The notes under the pieces were generated by a model. It was not told the DNA's origin, ran no database searches, and saw only the letters and a list, made by a program, of their open reading frames with translations. A DNA stretch of 64,000 nt from Sciurus carolinensis (taxonomy: Eukaryota; Chordata; Mammalia; Rodentia; Sciuridae), in NCBI RefSeq assembly GCF_902686445.1, contig NC_062217.1, forward strand, positions 172,898,598 through 172,962,597, read 5' to 3'. A program made the translations under genes and the position numbers. Below, piece by piece: positions 34,850 through 47,725 of this stretch (the stretch's first letter is position 1; each line of letters begins with the position of its first letter).

Positions 34850-36010
34850 GATTTTTAAAAACTTTTTTTGCCCCTTTTATAATTTAGGAAACTCATTAAT
34901 TTCTTCGACTAATATCTTAACTGGGCCTTTTAAAATGTAAATTTTCTGCAACCACTGAAATAGAAAATGCTTTCCAATTTTTATTCTAATTTGCTAGCTG
35001 AAATTGAAAGTAGCCTTGATGTGCTTGGCAAAGAGGCTTCGTATGGGTGAAGGTCACCTCGGTGGAATTCTGTGTGCTCTTAGTAAAGACCTGGAGCCAC
35101 AGAAGACAACTTTCATTTGGACAGATTAAGTCCCGGGACCTGTAAAAGAAGACACAGGAAGGCAAGTTCTCCGAGCGCATTGGCAATAGACCCACATGTG
35201 CAAAGTCACCAGCTTCTCTTCCTTGTAGCACCCGGAGGGGTCCAAACAGAGACCTGAGCTTCCTGGTGGCACACCACAAAGTGATGCCATGGCTAAGATG
35301 CGAGCTACGGCCAATTTATCAACATAATTGCTACAGACAGGTAATCCGACAGACTTTCCGGGCAGCCCTGCCCACTGTGGTCCATTTTGGAATCCTTTTG
35401 GCTTCTGTCTTCTGCAGGGTCCCCTCTGATTATATTTTTTCATCCTAAAACTTCCCCTGGGGAAGCAGGGCTGTTCAGGCCCATCAAGAGTGGTTAGCGA
35501 CCACAGCGGTGGCGGCCAAGCATCTGGGCACAGTCTCGCAGGTGATCCAGGGGGGCGGCCTGAATGATCCCTGCCTGACCTTCATGCAGGGCTGCGGCCT
35601 CCTCCCACTTAGATGGCATTCGAAATAAAAGAGGGCGATGTTAAAGATCAATCATGCCACACGAGTGGTCTCGGACTCTGACTTTTGTGCTGTTTTTTTT
35701 TTTAATCAAATAATTTAAGAGGATTAAAAATGACAATATTAATAGCCAGTTGGTTTCTATTTGTTCTAGAAACAGACACTAATTGCTTGTGTCAGCTTGC
35801 CTCACTGTTACCCAGCTCTAAACTTTCTCGTCAGGCGAAGTCAGCAGTCGGGGCCCTGGGCGAGGCGACGGAAGGCAGAACGGGCGCCTTAGATAAGGAG
35901 GGAGGCGGAGGGCGGTAATTAGCTCTCCTGTACTACACTGTATTTTAATTAATCTGACAGATTTTTCAAAAACGGAATCGACTCTTCACTGTTCTCCACC
36001 GGGTGAGCAT
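34850..36010. promoter_or_regulatory. Candidate conserved regulatory cluster
   Basis: Two AT-rich blocks (34,850-35,010 and 35,620-35,960) flank a moderately GC-rich centre. The second holds a GATA site AGATAAG (35,891-35,897), TAATTAG (35,916-35,922) and TTAATTAATC (35,945-35,954), with CpG retained around 35,830-35,915. No repeat family is recognised apart from an oligo-T run at 35,692-35,703. Inferred from motif density. Confidence 0.4.
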
Positions 36011-36199
36011 TCTTCCTTGTCACTGAGCAAGTCGATGGCACCCACGGCCCCAGCTGTCCCTCATTGATCTCATGTCCTCACCATGTCTGCTGAGCTCCGC
36101 ACACTGTGGAGCAGGGATGGGGCGCTGGGACACACTCTACCTCCAGAACCTTCCGTCTAGAGGCCCTTCACTGACAAGTTGTCCAGCTGAACCAACCCT

Positions 36200-36880
36200 C
36201 AGATGGCAGTCAACCCACCTGGAGAACATTCTGGAAAGCAACTCAAACTTGAGGCTGAGGGTAAAGAAAGAAATTCTTAAAACATCAAAAACAGAGTTGG
36301 CAGATGACCTGGAAGCCCTCCACTGGGGACCCTCAGTGAAATGAAATCAGCTCCTCATAGGGATATCTTCTGTGTCCACTCACAGACAAATGGATAAAGG
36401 AAATGTCCACGCACTCAAGAGAATATTATTCTGCCCTAAAAAGGAAGGAAATTTTGCCCATTTACAAAAGTATGGATGAACCTGGAGAACATTATGCGTC
36501 TGTGAAAATCTAAATACAGAAAAAAAATACTGCAAGATCTCACATGTATGTGGAAAAAGAAGAAGTCAAATATGCAGAAACCAAGAGAACACAGGCTGTT
36601 GGTGGGGAGGCTGGCAAGGGGCAGCAGCAGAGTGAAGGTGCACAGCGGCGGCTTTACCAGGTGAGTCTGGAGACACACACTGCAGCTAATAATCATGCAA
36701 GCTGGGGATGTGGCCAGGGGGTGGACTTCAGCTGCCCTCACCCGCCCCAAATGCCCACAAAAGGTAGCGAGGGGCAGGGACAGATGTGCCACACTCCTGA
36801 CTGTAGCAGTCATTTCGCTGTGTATGCAAGTACAACATCACCTGTGCCCTAATACAGACTGTATTGAATAGGGAGGTGCC
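36200..36880 (+). mobile_element. L1 3' end, decayed
   Basis: The familiar L1 3' sequence order is present: 'agacaaatggataaaggaaa', 'gagaatattattctgccc', 'aaaagtatggatgaacctg', 'gagaacattatgcg', 'aagatctcacatgtatgtgg'. This encodes the very end of ORF2 in intact elements and continues into the 3' UTR. Start and end are approximate. Confidence 0.85.
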
Positions 36881-39800
36881 TTTGACCTCGTGACCTTTCC
36901 AGAGCCCCCACTTTAGGGCACCCTTGCCCTTGACTGAGGTTGCCATGTTACGCAGAAACCAAAAGCTTCTTCAGCCCCTGGCTGCTTCAGCATTTACTGC
37001 TATCAACAGACTTCGGAGGGCTCTGGGCCTCCTGCAGGTGGCTAACTTCCAGGAAACCCCTCTCAGGGTCCAGCAATGTGGCCTCACTCAGGGCTGGCCA
37101 CGGGAGCAAACCAGGACTAAACACCGTGGGTAAGGCTGGATCGCCTCCTTCCCGCAGGAGAGAGCCGTGATCCAGCCATGAGGCAGTGTCCCTGCATGAG
37201 GGCTGGCCATGCAGGGGCTGGACCTGCCCACCCCAAGGTCTCTCACCTGCCCAAATAGGAGTGCACTGGAGGTCCTGAGTCCCCAGCGTCCTCGCAGCCA
37301 CCGCACAGAGGAGCACAGGTCAGACTGAGGTTTCTGCTGCTTCGCTCTAATGCCTTGACTGAGGGTTTGGGCCCTTCGTCCCAGGGTGGCCTGGAAGTCA
37401 TCTGGTACTGCCAGCAGAGCCTCTGCCCCCTTCTTCAGACATGAGGAAATGAGCGAGGGGTGCACGTTCCTTTCCTCCCTAGAGCACAGGGCGACACCTA
37501 TTGCCCCTTCTCCAGCCAGGCGCAGGCTGCCCTACCACCCAGATCCAGGCCGCGGTGCCCTCGCTCGCTCCCAGATCGCATTCCTAGGGCCTCTGCCTCC
37601 GAGCGGCCCCTGCACCTGATGGTGCCTCTTGGTTGCTGGTTCCTGTTCCTCATCACACACCGCCAGCTCAATGAGGCCAGACCTTGAGTTAAACCACTCA
37701 GACAAGAGTCCAAGTCTCTTACCTCCTCGGGTTTCTGCTTTAGAGGTGATGTAAGGAAATGCAACCGGGATCTTTCCATCTGACCCATGGCGAGAACATC
37801 TTAAAGGATTTAGATACCAAGAAAAAATGTGCGTGCTAAAGTTACTCTCAGAAGCACACGATGGATTTTGAATCCTCTGAGGATTCAGTCCAAGGACACA
37901 GGCCCTGAGAGTTGGCTCATGCAGAAAGCATGACTGCACCCAGACTCCAGTTTGAGCCCAGGCTGAGCTGCAGCCAGACCCTAGGAAAGGTGAAAGGGAT
38001 TATAACGCCTTCCGGGGCGCTTGCTCACCCTTGGTGCACAGATCGTTTTTCTTAAACACAAGCACACGCAGCCTCTGCCCCCCCAGCGTGCTCAGCTGCT
38101 TCATGCTGGTTCCCAAGAGAACCAATGTTAGATTCCCAGGAACTTCGTGAGCCAGTTGCTAGTCACTAACGTTATTGATTATTAAGTTACGCAAACTTAA
38201 AATTAAATAATATATATTTTTAAAAGTAACAAGTGCCCAAAACCTCACTCTCTCATTATTTTATTGCATTTTCCTACTCTCCGTGGTCTTAAGGGTGATC
38301 GTGCCGATGCTCCCTGGGTGGGGACAGCTCTGCACACTGCCCGCCGGCCGGGAGGGAGTGTTCACACTGCGGAATTGGTGGTGGCTCTAAATCACATCCT
38401 CCCCTTGAAGAGCTAGTGGCTAAGGGTTGGCTAGCCCACCACTGCCCTCCACCACAGCGGGACCTGGTCCAGTGGATCTTTGAGAAATTCTCAGGAGCAG
38501 TGTGGTCACTCAAGTTCTTCATGAACCCTGTGGCCTGTCCACATTTGTCAGCCAACAATTCTTCAGTCCTGGTTGGGGGGAGTGGGAGTCTCATCTTTTA
38601 AAATTCTCCCCCTTGAAAGGCATCCAGCCATGTACCGAGTTCTCCCCGTAACATACTTCATCTCCTCCTGCAGTTATTAATGGCGGGCAGAGGTCCTGTG
38701 CTTCCTGGCAAGCCTCGCGTTCCCACGAATAAATCATGATAAAGCAGGCCAGGCTCTGGAGGCTGGACTCATGTTTTCAATTTGGCCAGTGTAGAGATGG
38801 AGTTGGATTTAAACAGGGCTTTAAAAAAAGAAAATCTCAGTCCAGTTGCACAGACAGGCCTGCAGCTGGACACATTAGCAAGCTTCCCAGCCAGTGGACG
38901 TCAGCCCAGGAGGAAGTGCAGCCTCCGTGCCAGGGGGTGGGACACCAGCGAGTCCGTGCTGTGCCCCGTTTACGGCCGATTACAAGGCTCTTCCTGTGGC
39001 TCACCAGAGGGAGCTTACAGTCCCTTGTACAGGCATGAGCACGAGCCCCCCTCGGGCTCCTTTGGCTGACATTTAAAAGAAGAGTGTGACCTGAAGAACA
39101 CAGTTCCCTCACGCCCCCATGCCTGCCAGGTTCAGGGACTCTGCAGGCGCCCGGCCCCACCCTCAACTGCCCCACTCCTGCCACCTCTGTGCCCACCTCA
39201 TGGCAGCACCTGCTCCTGGTGGTCAGTCACAGCTCACAGGGTGATGTCCCTTCCTCACAGTTTAAGGCTCCAAAACCAAAAAGACGTAAGAGGCCAGACC
39301 ACACTTGTCTTCCTGCCCAGCGAGTGCTGCCCAGTGAGGGTCCTTCCTGCACCTCTGCAGCCTGATGTGATGGCAGCGTGGGTTTCCTCCTGGTCTCTGC
39401 CACAGCCCTGCAGCTTTCTCACCAAGTCTCATCATCTCGTCATTCGTCACTCTTCAGTGGACATGTGCTGAGGATTGGTGACGGGCCAGGAAGAAGGGAT
39501 AGGGGCCCTGGCAGAAAGCGGTGTTGAGGGAACTTGATGGAATGCAGTGTTCATGAAGTTGGACCCCTGGGAAATGGCAAAGGAGGGCGAGGGAGGTGTG
39601 TGTGCTATGGGGCCTCTTGTGGACGGTGCCAGAACTTGTCTTTAATGAAAGGAAGATTCTAAGTGATTTTAGCTTGGGATGTGCGGTTGTCCGCATAGAC
39701 CGTACACACAGTGTTTAGGTTGAGGAGAAAACACTCCAAGCCTCCATCTCTCCCGTCCAGTGGTGGGCTTGTCTGCATCACTGACTGAAGAGTCACTCTT

Positions 39801-40943
39801 GACAGGTCTTCCCAGCTCAGCACTTCATTTTACTCAAACAGTTATCCAATGAGAATTTTCCATTTTCATCCCTTTTCGTTCTGCGGTGGCCAAAGTGACA
39901 TTCTTAAGCACTTTTGTTCTCAGCTGACTAGTGTGTGGCAGCACTCTGCGTATGCACACCTAAGAGGCCCAGGGCAGAGTCCCCCTCAGCTGGCGTCAAC
40001 ACCGTGGATACAGGGTGTGACTGATGGATGTGAGCGCCCCCCCCGTAATGGCCCAGACTCACGGTGGGCTGGTCACGTGGCCTCTTCCAGCAGACGAGAT
40101 GCAAGCGGAAGTTAGGCCTGCTGCTCCCAGGCAGAGCTGTTGCACCAGGGAGGTATCCATGGCTTCATGTCTCCTTCTGCCAGGAGACCGCTGCCTAGGA
40201 CAGGTGGGTTGCTCTGTAGGGCAGGGTCCCGTGGCCCCAGTCTGCAGAGTGCCACGGCAGAGCCACAGAGCATCACTGTTGGCATAAAGCTCCAATGCTT
40301 TATATTTTCCTCGTTTCTATTGTGCTATCCTGATGGCTAATGCACTTTATTTTCTGCCTGGGAATTTAGGCAAGTCACAGGAAGTAAAGGTTTTAATATT
40401 CTTCTGGAATATTCGTCTGGAATATTTGTCTCATACCAGTTTGCTGCTGAAGTGAAAGATAATTGGCAGGATCTGAAGGTTGACTCAGGCCCGTCATCCC
40501 AGGGACGTGTGAACTGGACCCACAGGTGCTTCTCTTGCGATGGTAGCAGATGAGCATGTGACCACAGGTGTGCAGGGAGTGAGTGAAACACAGCGAGGGG
40601 CTTCGGCATGCCGCAGGGAGCAACTCCACCCACACCCGGGGAGTGGAGGGGCTCTCAGTGCTGAATCTCATCTGTACCCACCCAGCTCCTTAGAGCAGTT
40701 CAGTTTTATTTGGGAACTACAGTCTCACAAAGAACTATTTTTATGAAAGTCATCATTGAAATTCATACTAGCTATTCTCAGTGTGTTTTTCTCATTTCCG
40801 TGAATGTTCCTTTGACCCGGTGTTGGCTCATGGACCTGAGTAGTTTGAAGACAAGCCCTGGCTCTCAACTACTTTAATGAGCTAGTCCCTCATTTTGACT
40901 AAAACTCTTTTAGCAGAGGTTTTAAGAGTACTCATCTATTTTC
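36881..40943. other. Unassigned unique stretch
   Basis: Begins with a minus-strand DR2 pair at 36,883-36,896. The block 38,150-38,240 is very AT-rich (a run of 'aattaaataatatatat' type) and may be a small conserved element. Frames of up to 135 codons show no domain. No gene is recognised. Confidence 0.4.
36883..36896 (-). promoter_or_regulatory. DR2 nuclear-receptor site
   Basis: The + strand TGACCTCGTGACCT is, on the minus strand, AGGTCA, two bases (cg), AGGTCA: two exact half-sites at spacing 2. It lies at the right-hand boundary of the L1 fragment. RAR/RXR can use DR2 as well as DR5. Exact sequence match, unknown occupancy. Confidence 0.4.
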
Positions 40944-41142
40944 CTTTTTTTTTTTTTAATTTTTGTATTTTTTGGTGGAATGAGACAGACATCATTTCCC
41001 TGTGTACATGTATGATTACACGAATGGTATGAATCTACGTCATGTACAACCATAGAAACAAAAAGATGCACCCCATTTGTGTACAATGAATCAAAATGCA
41101 GTCTGTAAAAATAAAATAATAATTAAAAAATTTTAATACAGC
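40944..41142 (+). mobile_element. Retroposon with A-rich tail, squirrel-common type
   Basis: After an oligo-T run comes a compact unit: 'ggtggaatgagacagacatc', 'gtgtacatgtatgattac', 'gaatggtatgaatctacg', 'tcatgtacaaccatag', 'ccccatttgtgtacaatg', 'aatcaaaatgcagtctg', then 'aaaaataaaataataatt' as tail. I recall this phrase set as a frequent L1-3'-derived or SINE-like repeat in squirrels, but cannot name the family. Confidence 0.55.
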
Positions 41143-41299
41143 AATGCTTGTAAATAAAAATCAGATTATAGATTATACAGAATCATATTGAGTTGAAAAA
41201 TAATTTCCTTTTATGGATCCCCCAAATCAACCTGCCTTTTCAAAGACAGGTACTGAAACCAGCTTGGCTTGGGCCGTTGGTGCACCTGCAAGCTCCCTC

Positions 41300-41650
41300 T
41301 CATTGAGTAGTCTCACACTGGCTGCAGCATACCTTGCTCCCCTGGCCAATGAATCCTTCACCTTTCTAACACTGTTTATATTTTAATATTCTTAGTTCTG
41401 CACCTGCATAGCATTATTTATTTTAAAATATTATTTTTGACACCTCCACAGTATTCCTTAAAGTCAATGTACCACAATTTCCTTAACCTCATCCTTCTGA
41501 TGAGCATTTATCTGGTCCCAGCTTTTAGCTGTTTTGAACAATGCTGCCTTAGTACCTGTGTCTCCCAACTCTGTGTAATTGTGCCAGTATTTCTACAGGA
41601 AACTCTCTAGAAGTGTCTTGCACAGTGTAAATGGGTTACTTGTTGCTCTG
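41300..41650 (-). mobile_element. Old L1 3' region (antisense)
   Basis: The order 'tgtaccacaatttccttaac', 'tgatgagcatttatctgg', 'ttgaacaatgctgcctta', 'gtgccagtatttctacagg', 'aactctctagaagtg' is the antisense L1 3' region found in many old primate and rodent copies. No open frame. Confidence 0.75.
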
Positions 41651-41828
41651 TTGTCCCTTAAAAATGCTCCAGAAAAATATATCCATTGGCCCACAGTGAA
41701 GGTCTGAACTTTCTTACTGCTCTCTGAAACTGCTCTTACTCAACACTGACCTGGAAAGCTAGTCTCCCTTCCTGAGGTAATTTGCAGGGCATTCCCTGCT
41801 ACTGGGTTAAGAACAAGTTCAAGAGCGA

Positions 41829-41905
41829 GGGTGCAATGTGGCGGTGGAGGGTTTGCTTAGCAACACTGAGCTCATGCCCAGCACTGCATGAAAAAAGTAA
41901 AAACG
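41829..41905 (+). mobile_element. ID-like SINE
   Basis: The segment 'gtgcaatgtggcggtggagg', 'gtttgcttagcaacactg', 'agctcatgcccagcac' followed by an A-rich tail follows the ID/BC1 core (gatgtggctcagtgg, gcttgcttagcatgc, gaggccctgggttc). The B box is eroded, so this copy is unlikely to be transcribed by Pol III. Confidence 0.6.
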
Positions 41906-42851
41906 TGTTCCCAAGTTGACAGGCATTTGTACCTTCCCCCGTGGAAATGCTTCTGCTTCCTCTTCCATTCTTGATTTTTTTCTTTTCTTTTCCCCTTTGT
42001 CTTCATCTCTTTTCTTTCAGGTTCGATGACTTCTATCCAACTGATTGCAATCCCTGCCTGCATTTTCAACCTTTATCTTTCCATTTTCCATACCACATTG
42101 CTCTCGTCTGTTTCTTGTGCTTAGCACGCCCTGCGCTTTCTCTCTCTTTGCTCTTGGTTCCTTCAGGTGTGAAGGGCAGTGAATGCGTGTGCATGTGTCC
42201 GGTTATCGACAGGGCTGTTTTCTGTCTGCTTCCTGTCTTCTGTGCTCTTGATCTACAGGTTCACTTTTCTCTTTTTCTTAATTCAATGCCTTAGAATTTT
42301 ACTATACTATTTCTGTTTTTCTAGAAATGTCCTTAAAATGTCTTATACAAATTCTGAGTATTCTTAATTGTAATTTATCCTTTTCCTCAAATATGGCAAA
42401 AGATTCATACATGTCTCACCTTTATCTATATATCCAAGTTTAAGTGAAAGTACCTATATATTTTTAAAAATGACATTTCTACTTTCATAGTTTTCAGTTA
42501 TTAAAACTCACATGGAAGTTTTTGAATCAGGTTCTCACAATATTATTAGCAGGAGCTATAAATTGCTTCAGAGCTTCTAGCTTGTCATTGCTTCTTTTAT
42601 CTCACATTTTTGTTTTTATCTAGTTGGTGATTTTATTTTACTGGAGTACGTCCTTGAATATCTTTTAAGAAAGAATAGTAAGCATTTTCAGTACTTGCAA
42701 GTATAAAACTGAATTTATACTGTCTTTAATTTTGAATAATAATTTAGATAAGCATAAAATTAATGGTTCAAAAATCAGATCTGAAAGATTTGGCTCCACT
42801 AATTTCTAGTGTCTCTTGTTGAAAATTAGCATCCTAACCCTAGTCTTAAGT
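41906..42851. other. AT-rich unassigned sequence
   Basis: T-rich stretch without a recognisable family. The 117-codon + frame 41,941-42,294 is Leu/Phe/Cys-rich because of the T-rich composition and is not a credible membrane protein: it starts in a pyrimidine run and lacks upstream gene structure. The texture could be antisense L1. Confidence 0.35.
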
Positions 42852-43028
42852 GTTTTTTTAAATCAGATTGCACCTAGAGATGCTACGCCGCTGAGCTGTA
42901 TCTCTCTCCCTTTTTACTTTTACTTTGAGAGAGGGTCTTGGTGAGTTGCCCCGGCTGGCCTGGACTTGCGTCCTCCTGCCTCAGCCTCCCGAAGTTGGGA
43001 TCAGAGGTGCACACCACTGTGCTGGGAT
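42852..43028 (-). mobile_element. Squirrel-type B1-ID SINE (antisense)
   Basis: The order is oligo-T, 'cacctagagatgctacg', 'gctgagctgtatctctctc' (ID half, complement), then 'ttgagagagggtcttggtg', 'gccccggctggcctgg', 'cctcctgcctcagcctcc' and 'gtgcacaccactgtgctgg' (B1 half, complement). Moderately diverged. Confidence 0.8.
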
Positions 43029-44449
43029 CCTGGCCTTTTTGTTGCTGTGGTGTTTGTCTGTTTTCTCTTTCTCTGTCGCTTTTTACTATTTCCTATTTTT
43101 CTTTGTATATTAGTTAGGATATTATCAGAAAATCAGATTGTTTTCTAATTATTTTATGCAGGATGGAATCTGGGGTGTGTTTGTGTGTATACACATGTGC
43201 ATGCGTGTGTTCCTGTTCTTTAACTCTAAACTGAGAAGTTCCTTAATTACAATAACTGGACTCAGGTGGGCATGTGCCAGTGCTCATCACTGACGCTCTG
43301 CCAGAGTGTTTACCTTCTTCAAGTCCCTGTTCCAAACCAAGCTACAGCAGCCATCTCATACTACTTACAAAGCAATGCAGAAAGTTTCCATGGAGAGCCA
43401 GGGACATGCCTGATCCCCTGCTAATCAGTGGCAAACATGACCACTGTACAGATGATGGATTGAGTCTTAACTGGGAGCAGTTAGGAGTTGCTTCAGAGTC
43501 TTCTGACACTAATCATCGGCTCCTTGTGGCTAAGTTGATGAAATAAACCAAGTGAGGAAATAAAACCTTTAGACAAACATTTTGCCCAAAAATATTGATT
43601 TCTTTGGATGGTAATTCTTGGTGGTCTCCACCCCACCCTGATCCCTGACTCTGCTGTACCCAGGACCCACAGGAGGTGGATCTGGTTCCACAGCAAACTA
43701 CTCTTCTCAGTTAAATGGCACTGACTGCAGTAGGCCAAATGTCCCAGCCCTGGGGAGGCAGAGCAAGTTGGAGGCAGGCTGCAATAGCCACAAAGACCGT
43801 CGGACTGGACAGAGCACTGCTTCAACTTTACGTTTTCCTGATTCAGTCTTGCAGGACTGGGGCTACTGACATTATCTCTCAGCAAACTGGGGTGACTTTG
43901 CAGATGATGGGCACTTTCCTAGCAATGTATTCTTCTCTTTCTTTTAAAATGGGCCAGAATTTGTCCCAGTGTCATGGAAAGGAGGGGAGCTGTGTTCACA
44001 GGTTCCAGCCTCTGCTTACACAGCTCCCAGCCCTGGAGTAGTCTGCAGCAAGCTGCCCTCCCAGGGCCCAAACAGCTGGAGCCTGCTGGCTCTGACATCA
44101 CTCCCAGCACAGCTGGCGGGTGGCTATCTGGTGGGGCATGCCCAGGGCCCCTGGAAGACACTTGTGGAAGCATTTGACTCACAGGATGAAAAGTCAGTTT
44201 TATTACCAAATAGAAAACAAAACAAAGGCATGAGGACAGAAATAAAGCCGAAACATGTTAGCGAGGATAACAACTGTGAGGGATTGAACCTTTCTATTGA
44301 AAGGTTTGCAGATGAATCGACACGAATCACACAGTTCAGCTTTGCTTGTGCACACAGTAGACCCAAGGATACAGACGTGTTCAGAGTAAAGAGTCAGACA
44401 GCCCAGTGGCAATGAAAAGAACAGCAAAGGTGGCAGAGTTCACAACAGA
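43029..44449. other. Unassigned sequence
   Basis: No repeat family or gene is identified. Frames of up to 148 codons (43,969-44,415, +) have no recognised domain. A short TG patch lies at 43,165-43,210. Confidence 0.4.
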
Positions 44450-45560
44450 CAACGTAGGATTCGAGGTCGAATTACCCAAATAGGACAAAGAGGCTTACAT
44501 TTTATACCAGTGAAAATTAAAACAGGCTGAGAAGAAATAGCAATCGTCATCTTATATCCTGTGAACGACATAAACCAACTGTTACAAAGGCAAAATAATT
44601 GTGAATGAGCAAAAATTAATTAAATCCACAGAGTTTCCATCGACTTTCTCTGGTATTGGAAAGTCAACTAGACAAAGACATGTGAACTTGTAGGGAGTTT
44701 GACAACATGAAGCTCAATCCATGTGAATACCTACACGTGGCTGCTACGGAGCTGCAGTGACATTTTATATTTATGTGTGCACGCTGTGAAACATGCACAC
44801 ACCTTTGTCATATTTTACCTTTCTTCAAATACCCAGTAAAAACCTACATAACTATCTGCATGGCAGGCTATAACAAAGTCACAGAAGAAAATCTAAATAA
44901 ATTTTAATAGATTTCTAAGTGCAGAAGCATTAAATCAAAATTTTTATAATGTTAGAAATTAACGAAATGATAAAGCAATCAAATCACTCAAAAGTTTAAA
45001 ATTTAGCATTTCATAAATAACTCAGAATTAAAAGATATAAGTATTAAAAAAGAAAAGACAAGTATGCATATTTGCATAAAACACCATGTTAACTTAGAAA
45101 ACCTAAGAGAATCAACAATGACACACAGGATAGATTTAGGAACATTCCAGGCCAATGTGAAAGCACCCCAGCTCTCCTGGATACCAGCAGCAACCAGGTA
45201 AAAGATGTTTGGGTTCAGCATCCTTCTCACATTCAAAAGCAAAACCAAAGTAAGCATTCAGGGTCACACATTTAAGGAATGCATAGGTCCCATAGGACGA
45301 AAATGTCCCAATATTTCTAAAATGATATAAATAAATAGAAATCCCCGGCTCCCAGATATGAAGATTGATATGGTGCAGGTGTCAAAGTGCAATCCAAGCA
45401 AAACCCCATGGGATTTCTTTTAACTTGAAAAAAGCCTGTCTGGAAATGTAAGCCATGAGGAACAAAGCCAGGAAGTCCACGGCCCCGTTTCCTCCACGGC
45501 TGTCCTGGAAGTTCTCACCAGTGCACTGGCGAGATGGCCAAAGAGAAGCAGAGAGAGGAG
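44450..45560 (+). mobile_element. Ancient L1 ORF2 fragment (copy A)
   Basis: The A-rich sequence follows L1 ORF2 order loosely: 'gcaggctataacaaagtcac' with 'agaagaaaatctaaat' near 44,860-44,900, and near 45,300-45,450 'atgtcccaatatttctaaaa' followed by 'gcaatccaagcaaaacccc', 'atgggatttcttttaac' and 'ctgtctggaaatgtaag', which corresponds to the N-A-I-P-I-K-I-P-x-G-F-F region. Heavily mutated. Boundaries are approximate. Confidence 0.55.
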
Positions 45561-45639
45561 AAACAGACTGCCATCTTGCAAATGATGAAAAAATCATAAA
45601 TACACAATCATGTGTATTAATCGTCCTGAAGGATTTTCA

Positions 45640-47480
45640 AATTAATTAACAAATCAATAAATCAATGACTTTAAACCTTTCCTAGGAATAAATATACAAA
45701 AATCTTCCTTTATACAGTCCTTATGTAATCCTATAAACGAATGAGAACTTTAAAGGTATCATTTGTGATATGACAGAAAATCAAGCACCTTGAATAAATT
45801 GCACATAACATAACATGAAATAGGCAAGGCCTTTACACAGGGAACTGTAAAGCTAGTTGTTAAAGAGGAGGTGAGTAATGAAGCCGTGAACCACGTCTAG
45901 CGGAAGATGTAAGCAGCCCAGGTGGGTGCGCAGGGCCTGAATGGAATACAGTGAATCTAAAGAGGAGTGCTCCTGGCCTAATCACAAAGAAGACTGGAAA
46001 ATTCGCCTGGAAATCCAAAGTTCCAAGAAAGCTTCAGTCATCTGAAAGGGAAAGAGAAGTGGGAAAGATGGTTTCATGAGAAATTAAAGCCTATTTTAGT
46101 TTTTTATTGATGAGGACAGTGGGCTTTAGCAAAGTGATTCACCAACATACCAACGACTGCATTACAGGATCTGAAGCCACTGAGCATCCGTGGTGACTGG
46201 TTTGCAGCACAGATACCTGCAAACAACCAGGGCGAGGATGGGCTTTCCAACACAGGCTGGGAAGAAACCAAAGTGGATCGCTACCTCATCCTCCATGCTA
46301 ATTTCTAGTTCAAGGGAAACATAAGATTAGTGTTCAGAAGACATTGTAGATAAACATCTTATGACTTTGGGGTAGGAAAATTTTCTTAAACGGGATATAT
46401 AAAGCAGCCATAAAGGATTTCTCTGATACACTTAAATGCCTGAAAAATCAGAGTATCTTTTCATCAGCAGACATCATGGGGAATAGGAAAGGATACTCAC
46501 AGCACGAGAGAAGATATTTGCAATTTACTTACCAACCACAGGCTCCAACCTGGAATGCCTAATGGATATTTATAAAACCACACAAAAAAGGAGAGGTAAC
46601 CCACCTAAAGATGGGCAAAAGACATGAACAGACACTTCACAAAGGAGAGAATCCAAATAGCTAGTAGACACATGAAGATGTGTTCAATGTTGTTAGTCGT
46701 CAGGAAAATGCAGACCTGAACCCCAGGAGATGCTGTGACGTGCCACCCAAAAGGCCGAAATGCAAAGGTTCACCAACACCAAGCAGCGATTTTGAGAGCC
46801 TGAGGGGGGTGTGAATCTGTTTGACACTGAAGACCATTTTGCATTGTCTATGGGTACAGAACACAGGCACCAACTCTGAGGCCTGGCAAGTGGAATCTGG
46901 TGTATGTACATGAGATCAGGCATGCACAGTACCATGGAAGACAGGTGCAAGAATCCTGAGCAGCATCCGTCAGAAGAGCCCCAAACTGCAGCAACGACGG
47001 CCAACACTTAGAGGGAAGGAAGTTAATTCCAAGGGCTGTTTCACAGTGCCGAAAGGGACTGAACCACAATTACGCAGAGCAATACTCGAAAATTTTAAAA
47101 GCAAAAGAGCAAAGCGTGCACAAAAGAAGTCAGATGCAAAAGAACACTTAAGTCCTTTTATGTGAAGTTCATTTATGTGTAAATCCATTTGCATTCCAGT
47201 GTTTCAAGATGCACCCTTAGATAAAGATAATAAAGAAAAACAGGGTGTGGTTCTCTGGGGTCAGGGTGGTGTTGTTGCACCCAGGGTGGGTGTTGGGCCT
47301 GGGACTCAGCTGGGAAGCCACTTGGGGACACCAATGTTTCCTTTCTTGACCTGTGAGGTATTTACATAGGTGTCCATTTTTAATAATTTGTTAAATTCTA
47401 CATTTATAGTTCATAAATTTTTAATGCATGCATTATATTTCATAATAAAATGTTTAAAGAAATGAGAATTTTTAGAAAAG
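45640..47480 (+). mobile_element. Ancient L1 ORF2 3' portion (copy B)
   Basis: A second run of L1 phrases starts upstream of where copy A ended: 'cctaggaataaatatac' and 'caaggcctttacacaggg' near 45,680-45,845 belong before the I-P-x-G-F-F region in ORF2, so this is a separate or rearranged copy. Later landmarks are 'ggctgggaagaaacc' (46,256), 'agaagatatttgcaattt' (46,509), 'aaagatgggcaaaagac' (46,607), 'acacttcacaaaggag' (46,632) and 'agtagacacatgaagatg' (46,663). The segment 46,095-46,200 may instead be an embedded MIR. Confidence 0.6.
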
Positions 47481-47725
47481 AATAAATTTGTCAAAATGAG
47501 AGTAATGAGCAAGCTCTTGCCCTCCCGTAAATTAATGTGCATAATAAATCTGCAATAAGGAAAACAGTGTCCGGGAACAGATGGTCAGACAGTGGGAAGG
47601 AAAGGGTCATTCTGCAGTCGTGCTTAAGATGCGGCAGCCCTTAAGATGGAAAAGGAGTCTGCCAGCCCAGCAGGGACAGCAAGGTGGTTTAGCCAGCTCT
47701 ACAAAAACTGTTGTACCTGAGTACT

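Noticed and set aside
41941..42294. Leu/Phe/Cys-rich 117-codon frame that looks like a multi-pass membrane protein
   Set aside because: Pyrimidine-rich DNA produces such frames; texture suggests antisense repeat sequence.
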